Source of the DNA: Macrocystis pyrifera
Taxonomy: Eukaryota; Sar; Phaeophyceae; Laminariales; Laminariaceae
DNA length: 64,000 bases
Direction of reading: 5' to 3'
Assembly: GCA_031763025.1 (NCBI GenBank)
Contig: JASSKH010000010.1
Coordinates: 7,457,427-7,521,426, forward strand
A model generated the notes under the pieces. The model made no database searches. It saw only the letters and a list, made by a program, of their open reading frames with translations, and was not told the origin of the DNA. The number at the start of each line of letters is the position of its first letter. Within the stretch, counting starts at the first letter, position 1. Both the position numbers and the translations under genes were made by a program. Below, one piece after another: positions 1-13,100 of the stretch.

Positions 1-822
1 CGCTTCCATCATGGGTCCTGCTTTCTGTGACCCCTCGTAAAATAGCAATACTATTGAGGCAATATAAACTATTAATATTACTAGAGGTGTTACCCTTTGG
101 CCAACTACCTGTGGGTGCTCGCGACTACTACCCGGCTTGCTAATACCCGTCACGGGTACGAGTAACACTTCATATTCGCCGACTATTTGGGGCCCGGGCA
201 CCGGTACCCGAGTTGTCCCGTTGCTTTGCCCTGGAAATCCCGGAGATGGCAACTCATCATCCCCTAAATGACGCCCACCTGGGTAGTGATTGGGCACATA
301 TTCTCGAGGAAACCCTTTTCAAAATGAAAATGCTGTCTCATGCCTCACACCTCACACCAGTACACACCCCCGTTGGCGAGTTACACTCTGGTCGGTTACC
401 CGGGTAAAACGCCAAAAAGCATACTGCGCACTAACTACCCTATCCCAAACATATCTTTGTTTATTGTAAAAAAAAAAGCTTGTGCCCCAGACAGCACCGG
501 CAAGTTCGCTGTTCACATCGTACATCAGCTTCGGGCCAAAATGGGACATGCCATATCACATTACAACTCCTTCCCGCGATATAACAACCATTTGGATACC
601 ACTCTGGTCGAAAATATAAGCACTTTTTGGTGTTCATATTAATATATAAACGCATCTTATATTCCCGCCCAAAATGGTATAATACCGTTGTAATATAGAA
701 AGGTCATTGTGTTGCGGTACATACGTAGTGCCAAGTATCTGTTTCTGCAGCAGTACCACGGAAAGAAAGCGAACGCACAGGTTAGAAAAAAAAACACCGA
801 CGCAGAAACAGCACCATCGCAC
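1..822. other. non-coding, downstream of gene A exon 6
   Basis: I see no convincing exon here. It is probably intron or 3' flank of gene A. The short open frames overlap each other in conflicting frames and lack splice context. An A-run lies at about 470-478. Confidence 0.5.
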
Positions 823-1110
823 CTGGTGCAAGTCCGCACAGAACTCCGACAGATGAGCACCCATGACCTCCCTGAGTGGTCGGACAGGTCGGACAGGCCG
901 CGGCGCTGTCACCGAGACCGGGGTGCAGAAGAGGAACTCCGGGGGATCGAAGAGGGACTCCGCGGTGCCGTAGAGAATAGAGGCGTTTTCCTCCACAGAG
1001 ACGAGCGGGTGGCAGGGGGGAAGCTTCTCCATGTGCCAGCGGCAGTCGCTCCGGGAAGAGGCACGGTAGTCGTTGCCCTCGAGGGTCCCCAGAGGAGCGC
1101 AGTCGTCCAT
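823..1110 (-). CDS. gene A exon 6
   Basis: The acceptor is a CAG after a C/T-rich stretch, and the exon opens in phase 0 with MDDCAPLGTLEG. It is followed by NDYRASSRSDCRWHMEKL and a segment ending PPEFLFCTP. The donor is uncertain. CAG|GTGCGA at 823/822 keeps 96 codons, while TCG|GTGACA would end the exon at 913 with 66 codons; both leave phase 0. Five cysteines lie before the earlier donor, which suits an exported, disulfide-bonded protein. Family unknown. Confidence 0.65.
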
Positions 1111-4100
1111 CTGGCGGTGGCGGAGTGGAGTCGGGTGGGGTGTGATTGTGGAAGACGTGACACCATGGTAAAAAATTAGCGACAAACCCGGATGTTAGCT
1201 TGGTTTTTCTCTGTCTCCGCCGCCGCCGCCGCCGCCTGCGACGCGCTCTACACCGAAACTTGTTTTCCAATTACATTAGTAAGAGTACATCCATATAGGT
1301 ATACAAGTACCGAGTAGCATGTATCAATAGTTGCGCTACTACGTAATCACAACAAGACACAGAGCGTCTGGAGACTTCTGCTCGTCACTTTCTGCGCTAT
1401 TCTGGTAGTTACCCATCAATACGAGCGTCTGGAGACTTCCGCTCGTCACTTTGGGCGCTGTTCAAGTAGTTACCAATCAATGATGCGTATATATAGGGCA
1501 ATCGATGACCTCGAGGCGAAATAAAATAGGTGCACTGCCCGACCCCGCAGTTTGTTTCCGCGTCTAGTCGATGAACGCCTCTTTCTTGTGCACGACCCCG
1601 AGAAAAGAAATGCGCCTCCCCAATAGTTAAAAAAAACGCAAATATGCATTTTGCACCACAAACATCCTCATTTGTTATCGCGACGAGGGCAGCGATTCTC
1701 GCAATTCACCGGAGGCGTCCAAGAAGAGTCTGGCCGAGCGCTGCACTGCGTATTCGCCGCGTCGATGGGGACGAAGGAGAAGTGCTCCGCCTCGTGGCAC
1801 ACCAGCGGGAGCGGCTCCTCTTCCTCCCCCCCCCCCTCCTGCTGGCGAAGCTTGTCGTCGCCGCCAAACAGAAGCTGCCGCATCTGGCTCGTGATGCGCT
1901 TGTCGCGGGCCACCTGCAGCCAAGACGGCGCACGATCGAAGTGCAGCATGTTGGTGCAAAGTGCCGCATGTTGGTGCAGAGCGAGATAAGAAGCACAAGC
2001 AGGGTGGGTAGAACGTACTGTATATGGGTATATTTTACCTGGTATATATACATATATACATGCTGGCAGTCACCGCATGTGCATCGAGACTTGAGCAACA
2101 CGGACGCGCGCGCCAGGCCTGGGTTGTGCCTCGGCTGGCCCTACTGCCAATATCTTCAGGGGAACTATGGTACCGTACCCGTACAGCTGACCACGCAGCA
2201 CTACTCTCACCGGGAAAACAGTCACCGTTCGATATGCACATCAAAGCAAGTCCGAATGGGTATTAAATTTCCGGCCCGATTGGTGTGAAACACCCAGAAT
2301 CTGGAAGGTAGCGAATTCGTTGTGCACAAAACAATGCAAGAAAATGTAGACCGCCCGCAAACCCACGCACCCCACGCGCGATCGAAGTAAACATGAGGTA
2401 TGAGGATTTTTTCGATCTCACGGCTTAGGTATATATGGTTTTCAAAATATACGAGGAAGGTATCGGTGTAATATACCAGGTATATATATATATATATATG
2501 CCCAGGATCGTTCTCCGGCAAGTTCATGACAAATATGCTGCGACAAGCCCCCCCCCCCCCCCCCGTCCCTGGTCACACGACTACGGCCGTCGATGAGTTC
2601 GAGAACTGTCCTCACCCCGGATTTTCGACAGGATGTCAACGTACCACCGGCATCTTTAGTTTGGCGTACGTACGTACGTACTGCACTGTCCTTGTACTTA
2701 GTGTGTCGAGAAGAGAGTCGTCCAAATCCACTCCCTCAAACGTGTTACAATATGGTTGTTGAGATCCATCCGTATGTATTTGATGTGCAGTTGCGACGCA
2801 CGGATACGAGTATATCTACGAGTATTTTAGTTTGGATATCCCGGTAAATACGGTACGCGGCGAGATTACTAGTTCAGCATTTCCTCTCCGCTGTTCGGCA
2901 CATTCCACCTTCAACTTGCCGCGATCGGGACGTTGTAAAAATAATTCAGGGCATACAGTTTGCCACTACAAATTTAAGGAATGTTGTACGAACTGTCAGC
3001 CAGCGCAACAGCCCGTAGAATACATCTATTCGTCATGTGTCCGTTTGTTTTCCCCGAGATGATTAAGTGATACCCAAGCCCACTTCGATCACTTCACTTC
3101 TTTCCACTTCTCCTCCTTTCCGTTCTCCTGATTTGGCCACCCAAGCGCCATTTCAAACTATGAATTTTCTTCTTCGTCACAAGTGAACGTCACAGACACT
3201 TCGGTCACGCCACCTATGCCATCTCTCTTCACAGAAACAGAGCTTCCACACATGCATATTTTTTTTAGGTTATGAGCCTCGCAATTTGATATACACATGG
3301 ACTGGCACCACGAGACAAACCCCCCCTGAAATCTCCCAGGCCGTCACCTCTACCCCCCAAGAAATAGGATATTCCCATATCCCGCCTTCCCCCTCGATAA
3401 ACCCGGGGGGGTCAGTTCCAGTCAGTTCCAACCGCGAGACATCCCACCCCACTCACACCCCTTCAGCCTAGACTCACCTGTTCCACCTCTTGCTCGTCGC
3501 GAGCCAATATGCTCTCCAAGACTGACTCCATCGCCGCCTGCTCGTCGGCGAGCTCGGCGATGTGGCGGGCCAGACGCGCCTCTACAGCCACAGGGAGGTT
3601 GGACTCCGGGGGCGCGTAAGAGGCGAGCTGCATCTGCTCCGCCTGGTAGACAGCATAGGCGGCCGCCACGATGGCATCCACCGGCGATTCGTCATAGCTG
3701 TCTCCGTCTTTGTCTTGGAGGTGGTTGGAGGTCTGGGAGGGTGGCCGCCACAAGTCGAGGTTGCGCCCTGCCGAAGACAGAAAGGCGGGAATAATAATAC
3801 GAACCAGGCACGACGAAAAGCGGTGGCACGAATACAGTAGAGGTGTACCCAGTTTAAGAGCACCTGGTTTAATGTTAAATTAAACCATACATAGCAGAGA
3901 TAATGCCCGGGTAAATCGGCTTGTCACGAGAAAAAAAAAAAATGCTTGGAATTGGCACGGAATAATGTTTTCGGTAGTAAAAGATGAGACCATCAGAAAG
4001 ATAAGACCTCGTTTATTGGCTTGGCACTGGGTGGTCTCAAAATGATCCCACCACTGCTGTTGTTTTAATTATTACATATCATTGTGTTACCAATACGCTC

Positions 4101-7100
4101 TTATTATTACTGGGGAACACAGTAAATAGGACCTACCGTACACACAATAACCTACGATATATTTAGCTATATTTACTAACATTATTTGGTCCTATTTACT
4201 ATGGTCCCCCGTATAATAGAGAGTACGAGTAGTCAGCTATCTGCCATTTGGATGTAGAGTGTACGTGCGCCATACAAAATTAGTTTTATAAAACACGAAA
4301 AATAACTTAACAGGTATATTTAACAGATGCAAGCACTCTTTTTTGGTGATGACGGAAGGGGCCCCCCCTAGACCGATGACAATGGGAACGCAAAGTTGGA
4401 AAGTTTTCTCAAGAAACAAAAAAGGATTTCAAGAAACGGCTGAGGATTATTCGCGTACCGCCGCTGTGAAGAAAATGAGAAAAAAAAAATGTTTGATTGT
4501 TTTAATTTTTTTCACATGCCTGCAGGCGGCGCAATTTTCGTTTCCTCTATGGTTATTGGTAGTTGTATATTTGTCAACACGCTGATAAAAAAATCAGTTC
4601 GTGCGACGATAGACGTTCGATCTCGACATAGACTCAGCCCACGGCCGACCCGCTTGGTTTCGGGAAAGGCTCACGATGTGCATGACGGCCTCGTCGAAGA
4701 TATGAGGTGGATCCATGGTCTAGGGGGCGAGAGCTTGCCGGCGGCGTCCTACGCTGTACTGCCAAACATGAAACTATCGCTTATTTTTTTGCCATCCCAG
4801 AGGGATCGAGAATTTTGTATTTTTTATGAAACGCCTATATACGGCCAATTGTTTTTTTTACCATACGCCTGGCCAGCGCCCGCCACATATCACCGCCCAT
4901 TGTGTGAACACGGTGACTCTAGGGTGGGTCGGAGCGAGCCCCTAAAGAGCGCGCTCTGTTCAGAGTTCATCACGCAGTCGTTCGAGTTGTCGATCGATAT
5001 CCGTCGAGAACTCGGAATCTCGCCGCCTCAGAGCATTGAAAAAAACTTGGCTGAGTTTTTTCTCGAGCCGATCTTTGCCCAACCAACATCTGCCCCATTC
5101 AATACTTTTCTCGGGTGCAGCCAGTACGTTTCATTTTTCTTCCAAACTTCGGAACATTTTGAATTTCTAGAATCGTGCTCATAGTATAGCAAGCGAATAT
5201 ACTTCGAAGTATGATACACTGAAAAATGACATAATGGAGGGGTATTATAACTTTAAAATTCAAACTCTTCCGTATGGGAAAACTTCGCGCTTCCATTGCG
5301 TTTCCATTGTCGTGTTTTAGGACTGCAGTCAGTCCCGTTTTCGGGCCAAAGCCAAAGCCAAAACGAAGCTATTACTAGCTAGCTAGCTGCGGTCTTCAAG
5401 GGAGAAGCACTATCGCTTTTTCGGCCTGTACCTACTGCTGTACTGCACCGTAGCTGAGCCGATTGCGGTGGAGAGCCATTGGGGATGACCCGATGAAAAT
5501 GAAACCCTGTACGTACGTATACGAGCCGGGCCAGCCAAGGTGCTGCCAAATCGGTTGATTGACCACGCCCGGCTCTATACTACGTATTTAGATGTGATTT
5601 TTTTACACGCGTGTTGATGCATGTGTTGATCACGCAACAACCCACAAATGGAAAGCAAGCCTTTTCTTTTTCGAGAGAGATATAAGACCGTTACAAAGAT
5701 CCGGAAAAATACAGCCGCGACCGTAACTTGTCTAAAAAAATAAAGGGGGGCTACTGCAGTCAGTACGTAAGTAGCTTTCTGTTTGTCAGCATAGGTCGTG
5801 CAGATACGAGGTTGAATTTTCAGGTCGAAACTTGAAAATTTGAACGAGGCATCGCAGCAAAACCAAAAATGATCGTAATTACGTACCAGGTAATTACTTA
5901 TTGTCTTAGGTACGGAAATCGTTTTTTGGCAACATCTCTTCATGGGTGGCGAATTGGGCACTGAAAGACTGAAAATGATATCGGTCTGTTCGTAGGGTCT
6001 TCAGTCTTCAGCTAAGTCTTCACCAAGTTTCGCCTTGATCGGGAACGACCGTGTGTCAGGATTAATGCCTCCAAATTTCAAGAGTCCTGATTCGCAGCGG
6101 TTCATGAGATACGACCTGCCCATGGTTCATCTACTTTTTGGCTGGTCCAGCTCGTAGGTGCAGAGGTGGGAATCATCAATACATGCAGTCGACGAGTCGA
6201 TGTCGATGCCTGTATCTTACCGTCTGCATGTGGATCAGACTCATCGTCTTGCGCACCCTCCACCAGACTACTCCCAAGCGCCATTCTCGCTGCTGTATGG
6301 TATCGCTGATCATATCATACGTGTCATTCAGCCTACAGCAGTTCGGTTCGGTCCTTGCTACTACTGTAGTTTCTGCGCGTGATCCTGACAGGTGCGTAGC
6401 AAGCAGGCTGTACTCGTAGCTCTGTCACTCTGCCAGTCGCATCATGATTGCATCTCCTACTCATGTAGAGCGACTGAAGCGTCAACGATCGTACCTCTCC
6501 TTGCTTTGCTGTCAGAGCGAGAGGCTGCGAAGCAGATCCCACGAGACCCCCCCACGACAAGGAGCCACTTGCACCCATGCTTCTTTTCGTTGTGTGTTGT
6601 GGCGTGTTGCTCTATTCAGGGAATATAGCTATTCCATATTTTGCTCTAATGCTGCGTTTTTGTAAGGGTTTTGACCAACGTGCGGAGGCGTTTCCATGCC
6701 GGCCATAGGGGACAAACTATTTGCTCTAGTTGCTCTCCAACCAACCATTGTTATACCTGTAAATTCACTACCAGGTATTAATAATACCGCGAGTACCACA
6801 CCTCATCATGAGCACAAGGCGCCTGACGGTGGTCGCCGAGCCAGGCCCTCGCTGTGTGCCTTCGGAGATTCAGATTTGGGACACGAGACGCGACTATTAA
6901 TATTCATACTCGACGTCGTTTACGCGTACCTTTTCAAAATGTACACAATGATGTGTCAGACCTCGAACAGATCGGATATCTACAGACGTACCTGGTACAG
7001 CAGTTCGTAGATATTTTCAGATCGAAACATACTTGCTACCTGGCAGTAATCAGGACCAAATATGCCTATTAATATTAACAATTAATTGCCTTTTTTTGTG

Positions 7101-10100
7101 TACATGATGGGTCTTAATTATGATGGCCTCCCTAAAAATTATTGATATTAATAGTACCACGGTACGTGAATGTTTTATGGGTTTGACCTGTGCGATCTGC
7201 TTCTTACACAAACGTTTGCCCAGATGAAGTCTGTATGATTTATTTGATACACCTCGCACACATGTTCAACAATATGACATCCGTATGTATGACCTTATGA
7301 TATAGCTCTTGCACACATACTTACGTTTACCGGGGTGATCGGATCTGTATATGATCTGCGAGGTCCAGATCACGCTTGCTTGATGAGTGGGATACGCATG
7401 ATCTGAATATTTCATGTATCCAAGTACCTTTGAGGGATCTGTTTGATCTTCATGAACTGCACATGGTTGTCGAACGTGATCCGTATGACTTTCTCGGTCT
7501 AGATCATGTTTCACTGGTGATCCGTACGGTGCTGACCTTACACACACGTTCGCCTGGGTAGGATTTGTATGATCTGCATGAACTGTGCATGTTTCGCCAG
7601 GTGGGATCTGCAAGATCTGCAAGATCTGTACACGTGTTCCGGGTGGGATCTGTATGATCTGCATGATCTATGCATAGCTCGACAGGTGGGATCTGTAAAA
7701 TATGCACGGACCGCACGTGTTTTCCGGGTGGGATCTTTAGATGATATGTAAGATCTGCACGATCTGAACATAAGCGGGACCTCTACGACCTCGATACTGT
7801 GCACAGCCTTTTCGTGTCGGCAAGAAAGCATAACTATTTTATGAACAGATGATCTGCCAGTCTGTACCCAATTATAAGGACATTTTGTACATTAAAATTG
7901 AATACATACGCCCGTTATGTTTGCGGTAGGGGTCGCCGTGTTCACCGTACGTAAACTTAAACTTTGGCAATCTGCAACCGGTTCTAAGTTTCTCGTATCC
8001 CCCGGCGTTGTGCGCGGCGATGTATTTTTGTATTCAAAACAGACCGAGCACCAACTCCGACCCTAACCCGAACCCTCAAAAAGATAATGCTGGGCAATTC
8101 AGCTGCGCCACGCGCCATGCCATACATCTATACGTACCTGCTGATAATAGCAGCGTGCGTGAGTAGCTATTTATACCACACTAGAAACGGGGTGCAACCG
8201 AGGGACGACCTAAGTAGGAACAGTCACGCAGCACACACACAAACACAAACACAAACACAGATTCCGCACGGCAAAAACTATCCGGGCTAACAAATGTGGA
8301 CCGTGTACATACATATCTATTCAGAATGTACCGGTAAGGTAACGCTTTTGAGGCATCGTTCTATGACAGAGGTTCGCCCTTATTTTTCTGAGGCTTCTCA
8401 CTTGACCTTAAGGAGCTCTTTACCTCACCCGAAAACTGAATTCAGCAAAAAAACAATTTTTCATCCCGATGAATCATCCCATAACCCAAGTATAGAAAAA
8501 CTTCATTTTTCGAAACAAGATTGGCTTTCCGACGATTTTGGGTTACATAAGGAGCCTTGCCATTCAGAAACATTTTACCGGAGATGTGCTACATCTATCG
8601 TAGAACGCGTCCTTTTGTTCCCACCTGCTACAGCGTTGTCCGGGCCGAGGAAGATCGGGTCCTGCTGGACGAAGCTGCTCGTGGCGACGCAGTAGAACCA
8701 GTCCGTCCCTTCGTAGGCGTTAACGTTGCGGAAGTCGCTGTAGTCGCCAGGGTTCTCGAAGAGGAAGAGCTTGATCGCATGCGGGTCCCACCGGGGCGGA
8801 CGGGCATGGTGTCGGCCTCGACGAAGCACTCTCCGGCCCGCTCGGTCAGTCCGGAAGCGGGGTTGATCCACTCCGGGAGGATGTCCTGTGACACAACGTT
8901 TTTTCGACGATAGAAAAGAGTGAACTCAGAAACCGCAACGGGCAATATAGTTCTTCGAAGTACGGCGAAGATAGGGCATCATCAGTTATTTTTGTAGGGA
9001 TGAGTTTAATTCATGGGTATTTCACCCCTTTTGAAGCCCTGATGATCCAGGATACAATTGAGCCCTTGCTTGGTTCGAAAAACGTTATTATTGTACGGTA
9101 TATTTTTTCGCTGGCAACACGGTCTTCGAAATCGTCCACGTACGTACGTACGTCCAGTACCCGGAAAATGATGAAACTGCGAATCTCGAGAACAAGCGAA
9201 ACGCTGGTCTCTGGGGGTATAGAATACTTCTCCGAGAGAAGTCTGACTCAACTCGAAAAAACGCCGGGCCCGATTTCCTCGCGTTCCGGGGCAAGAATCC
9301 AAAATACAAAGTGAAGACCAGGTCCGATTGGAAGCTCCCTGCACGAATGTACAAAACTGTCTGACTTAGCGCTTTGTGAACTTTAAAACTCCACTGCAGC
9401 AAGCACTGCCTATAGCCACTGCAACTGCCTTGCAAGTGGCAGAAATGCACTCTCGCTCTACTCGTGTTAAGGCCGTTATTTTCGGATAGAGTTTTTTCCC
9501 AGCATTTTCTGAATTTCCACGGGGGGGGGGGGGGGGGGTTCGCGCAATTGTTGTTGTCTTCCATATTTTCCCTGATAAAGGTATTGTTCTGCTCCAAATA
9601 TTTTTGCGCAATATAAATTTCCCTGTTTTTTTTTCTTGTGCCCTCTGTTGAATTTGATAAATTGTGACGAAACGCCTCCGCATCTTGATAAAGAAAAAAA
9701 CACAAATTTGGATAGTTATGGAACAGCTCAACCATAATAACGGCGCTTTCAAATGCTGCCCGCCCACTCAGAACCAGAAACGCCCCCCCCCCCTCCCCCC
9801 CACTGCCTCCGAGCTGTCGCTGGACGCACAACGCCAAAAAAAAAAAACCGTTTTCTCTCTCTGGTCTTGACCATCAATGTTTAATTCTCACCGACAACAG
9901 GTCGCTCACGTAGACCGAAGCATCTTTCACGACTTCCATGACAGCCCGTGCGAAGAAGGTCCTGTCGTCCCACTCCGCCTCTATCTCCTTCTGGCGGGCC
10001 TTGGTCTCCTGGAGCCTCTTCTTGCTGGCGACGATGAAGGCCTCCAGCTCGATCGACTCGTCGGCCGCAACCGCCCGGCGGGCCTCCGCCAAGACGATGT

Positions 10101-13100
10101 CGTCAGCTGCGTCCTCGTTCGCCGCTCCCCTCAGCTTCCGCTGCGGTGCCACCTCGTTGAAACTCTCCTCGTCACGGAAGGGGAACAGAGGCGGATCATT
10201 CACGGCGGACGGGAAAGGGGGGCGATCCTCGCCGTCGAAGGCGGAAGGGGACAGGTCATCCATCATGGCCGACGGGAGGCGACGGTGAGCCTCGCCTTCG
10301 GAAGCGAAGAAAAACGCTTCCATGGACGGCTCGCGAGCTTGGCGAGCCTCTTCCAGGCGGAGCGGAAACAGGCTCGGCCTCGTGACTGACGGAAAAGGCG
10401 GGCGAATATTGCCGGAGGCGAACGCAGACAGGGACCGAACCATGACCGGGGCAGGAGAGAGGTGGGCCTCGTTCGTGGGAAACATGGAAGGGTCCATCGC
10501 AGGCGCGGGAGCTTGGCGAGAGCCAGCAGACACCGAGGGTGGAGCTCCGCTAGGGTGAAGAAGGCTCTGTCCGATCCCGTTGCCGTGGACGCCGTCGTTG
10601 GCGTCGTCGTCGGTGTCGTTGTCGCTGCTGCTACCGCCGCTCTCCATGTGCTTCTTCTTGTCCACCTGATCGGAAATAGCGTAGTAGCAGGAGTCCACAG
10701 CCTCCAACCCGCCACCGTTGGCGTCGCTCTTAGCCTCGGGGCACAGCGGAGACTCGCCTCCGAAGAAGATGCCGTTCAGAAACACGTCGATGTCCCAGTC
10801 GTCGTCGTCGTCGTCGTCGTTGCCATCCTTCTTCGTCTCCCCCTCGTCCTCCGCGAGGAGCGGCGACAGCCTAAGCACGTTAGTTTGGGGAGAGAAGGCG
10901 ACCACAGTCGGGTCCAGCTGAATAAGGCTCTTCGCGTGGGGGCAAAAGAACCAGCTGCTGGCGGTGGCGGTGGCGGCGGCGGGCGGTGGTGGTGGTGGTG
11001 GTGTCGTCGACGGCGAATGCGGTGGCAAGCGACGCCGTTTCGGCCATCTTCGCGGCGGTCGATGGAGCAGCGCGCAGGTCCTCCAGCAGGATGTCCACCT
11101 CCTCGAAGCACCTCTCGGCCTGACGGGTGGCCATCGAGTGGGCTGGGGTGAAGGCCTCGGGCAGGAGAGACTGCATATCAAACCGCAAAACATGCAAAAG
11201 GGTGTGGAGAAAACAGGGGGCAAACGGGAGGGGTGGCAGCAGAACCGCGGCGTTACAGAGAAAACGTCGACCAAAGCTGATACCCGGGGTAGAACGCACG
11301 CGCACGGCAGAGGCGCAGAGGCGCAGAGGCGCAGAGGGCGCTCGAGGAAGGGAGTGTCGATCTGCAGGTTGATCGATCTGTGGGCTCAGTCTAAAACCAG
11401 GCGCCCGGTATAGGCGTTTGAAGAATATCTGATGAGCAAAAAAAGAAAAAAAAAAGACGATATGATGGGACACATGAAGCCGGTACAGTGTTTTTTTTTT
11501 AATATATATATATATGTATATAAAACAGTGGTGTGGTAGTCGCGGCCTAAGCGTAGAGTGGTGCTTTGGTTTTGCGACGAGGAACAAACTCGCAAGAGTG
11601 GAAGGACGTCAAAATAAAAACGTTACCTGGTACAATTGATCCTTCATAAACCAAACAGATCGGCACATCTCTGATGGAAATGTATTGCAATCGTGAAAAA
11701 ACATTTACCATTTTTGTCCCTAAATGTAGCGAAGATTTATATTCTAGTATTCAGTGAAAACTATCATTATATTTAGGGACAGGTGCTATCACAGGCGTCC
11801 ATAGTTAATAGGACCTATGGTATATTTTAAAACCTGTATATTTACAGGACCTATGGTATATATGAAAACCTGTATATTTACCTATTTTTACTAACAATAT
11901 TTGGTCCTATTGACTATGGTCCCCCGCAATAGGACTGCAGGCCCGTTTTGGATACAAACTACCGCAATCCAAAAATCGATTAAAGACGCCTTGCCAGACC
12001 GCAACGCGCACACAGGGGTTCTTCGTTGCCAAAGCATGCTGCATTTTTTACGTATGCTGGTATACACTTTTCGCACATAATATGGGGTTATCGATAAACG
12101 TACTGCTTTAGTTGGTTGCTTTCATCAAGCACGAGGACAAGGGTAGCACACACCACAAAGAAGCCTCCGGCCACGCACATGCAGTCAGGACGCAACACCC
12201 ACCAGGAGTGCCAAACAGCGAAACACGCGGGATTGTCGGGACTAGGGGGCGCCAGTTACGGCCGTTACTACTGGAGGAGAAACGTTTTTTCCAGAATTTC
12301 AAAAAAATATTGAAAAAAAAAAAAATGCGTGAAGTTACGGAGGCGTTCTGTCACGATTTGTGGAATTACTCAGCGGGAAAAGTAACAGGAAAGTTGAATT
12401 TCATATATTTGGGAAAAAAAAATCCGGAAACGCTGGAAGATGAAAAAAAGAGCCGAAACAAAACCTGGAAATTCTGCACAATGATATCTTCAATAGCAAC
12501 ATAATAATAGCAACGGCCTTCGCACAAGTTCCCTCGGAATACGACATCAAGGCCGTTTCTAACGCGATTAATTTTTTCCCGGCCCGATTTTTTTAGCTAA
12601 TCGAAGGCGGTGTTTCTAGACCCAGGAAATCGATAAAATCGGTCGTACGGCTGTGACAAAGAATCCACCTACTCGCCAGGAGGTACCTGGACTGAATTTG
12701 AAAAAAAAACAAATCTTCGATCCCGTAGTTTCTTCTTTTGCCGTTGCCCACTGCCACATATGGCACATGTGGCACATGTCCGATGTGTACGTGCGTGTTG
12801 CTCGATGAGAATACTAGTAATAACACTGTAGGCGAACGACCCAATCCGACAAATGACCGAGTTTTTTTTAAGAAGAAATATACCTGGTACGCATTATTTC
12901 GGTTGATTGTTGTTGGTGTGCCACATTTCGGCATTCGGAAAAAAAAACTCAATAACTCAAATTTTGTCGGATTTTTTTTTTTTTTTTTTTTGTATGGCTG
13001 TGCACGGCAGCACCTCTCGGAGAAGTTCCAGATCCATTCCGAGTACCTGAGCGCGCGACTGCATTTGTTTTTTTTGTTTTTGGATTCGTCACGATTGTTT

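Larger units (their letters stand above)
3768..8624. other. gene A intron 4
   Basis: At 4.9 kb this is the longest intron in gene A. It holds one M1 element (4105-4218), a degenerate GATCTG minisatellite (about 7376-7760), a short CACAAA repeat (about 8229-8260) and one M2 element (8350-8611). The M2 copy ends only 14 bp from exon 4. I see no exon in it. Confidence 0.6.

Noticed and set aside
8050-8085. Telomere-like CCCTAACCCGAACCCT
   Set aside because: Only two or three imperfect units, internal to an intron.
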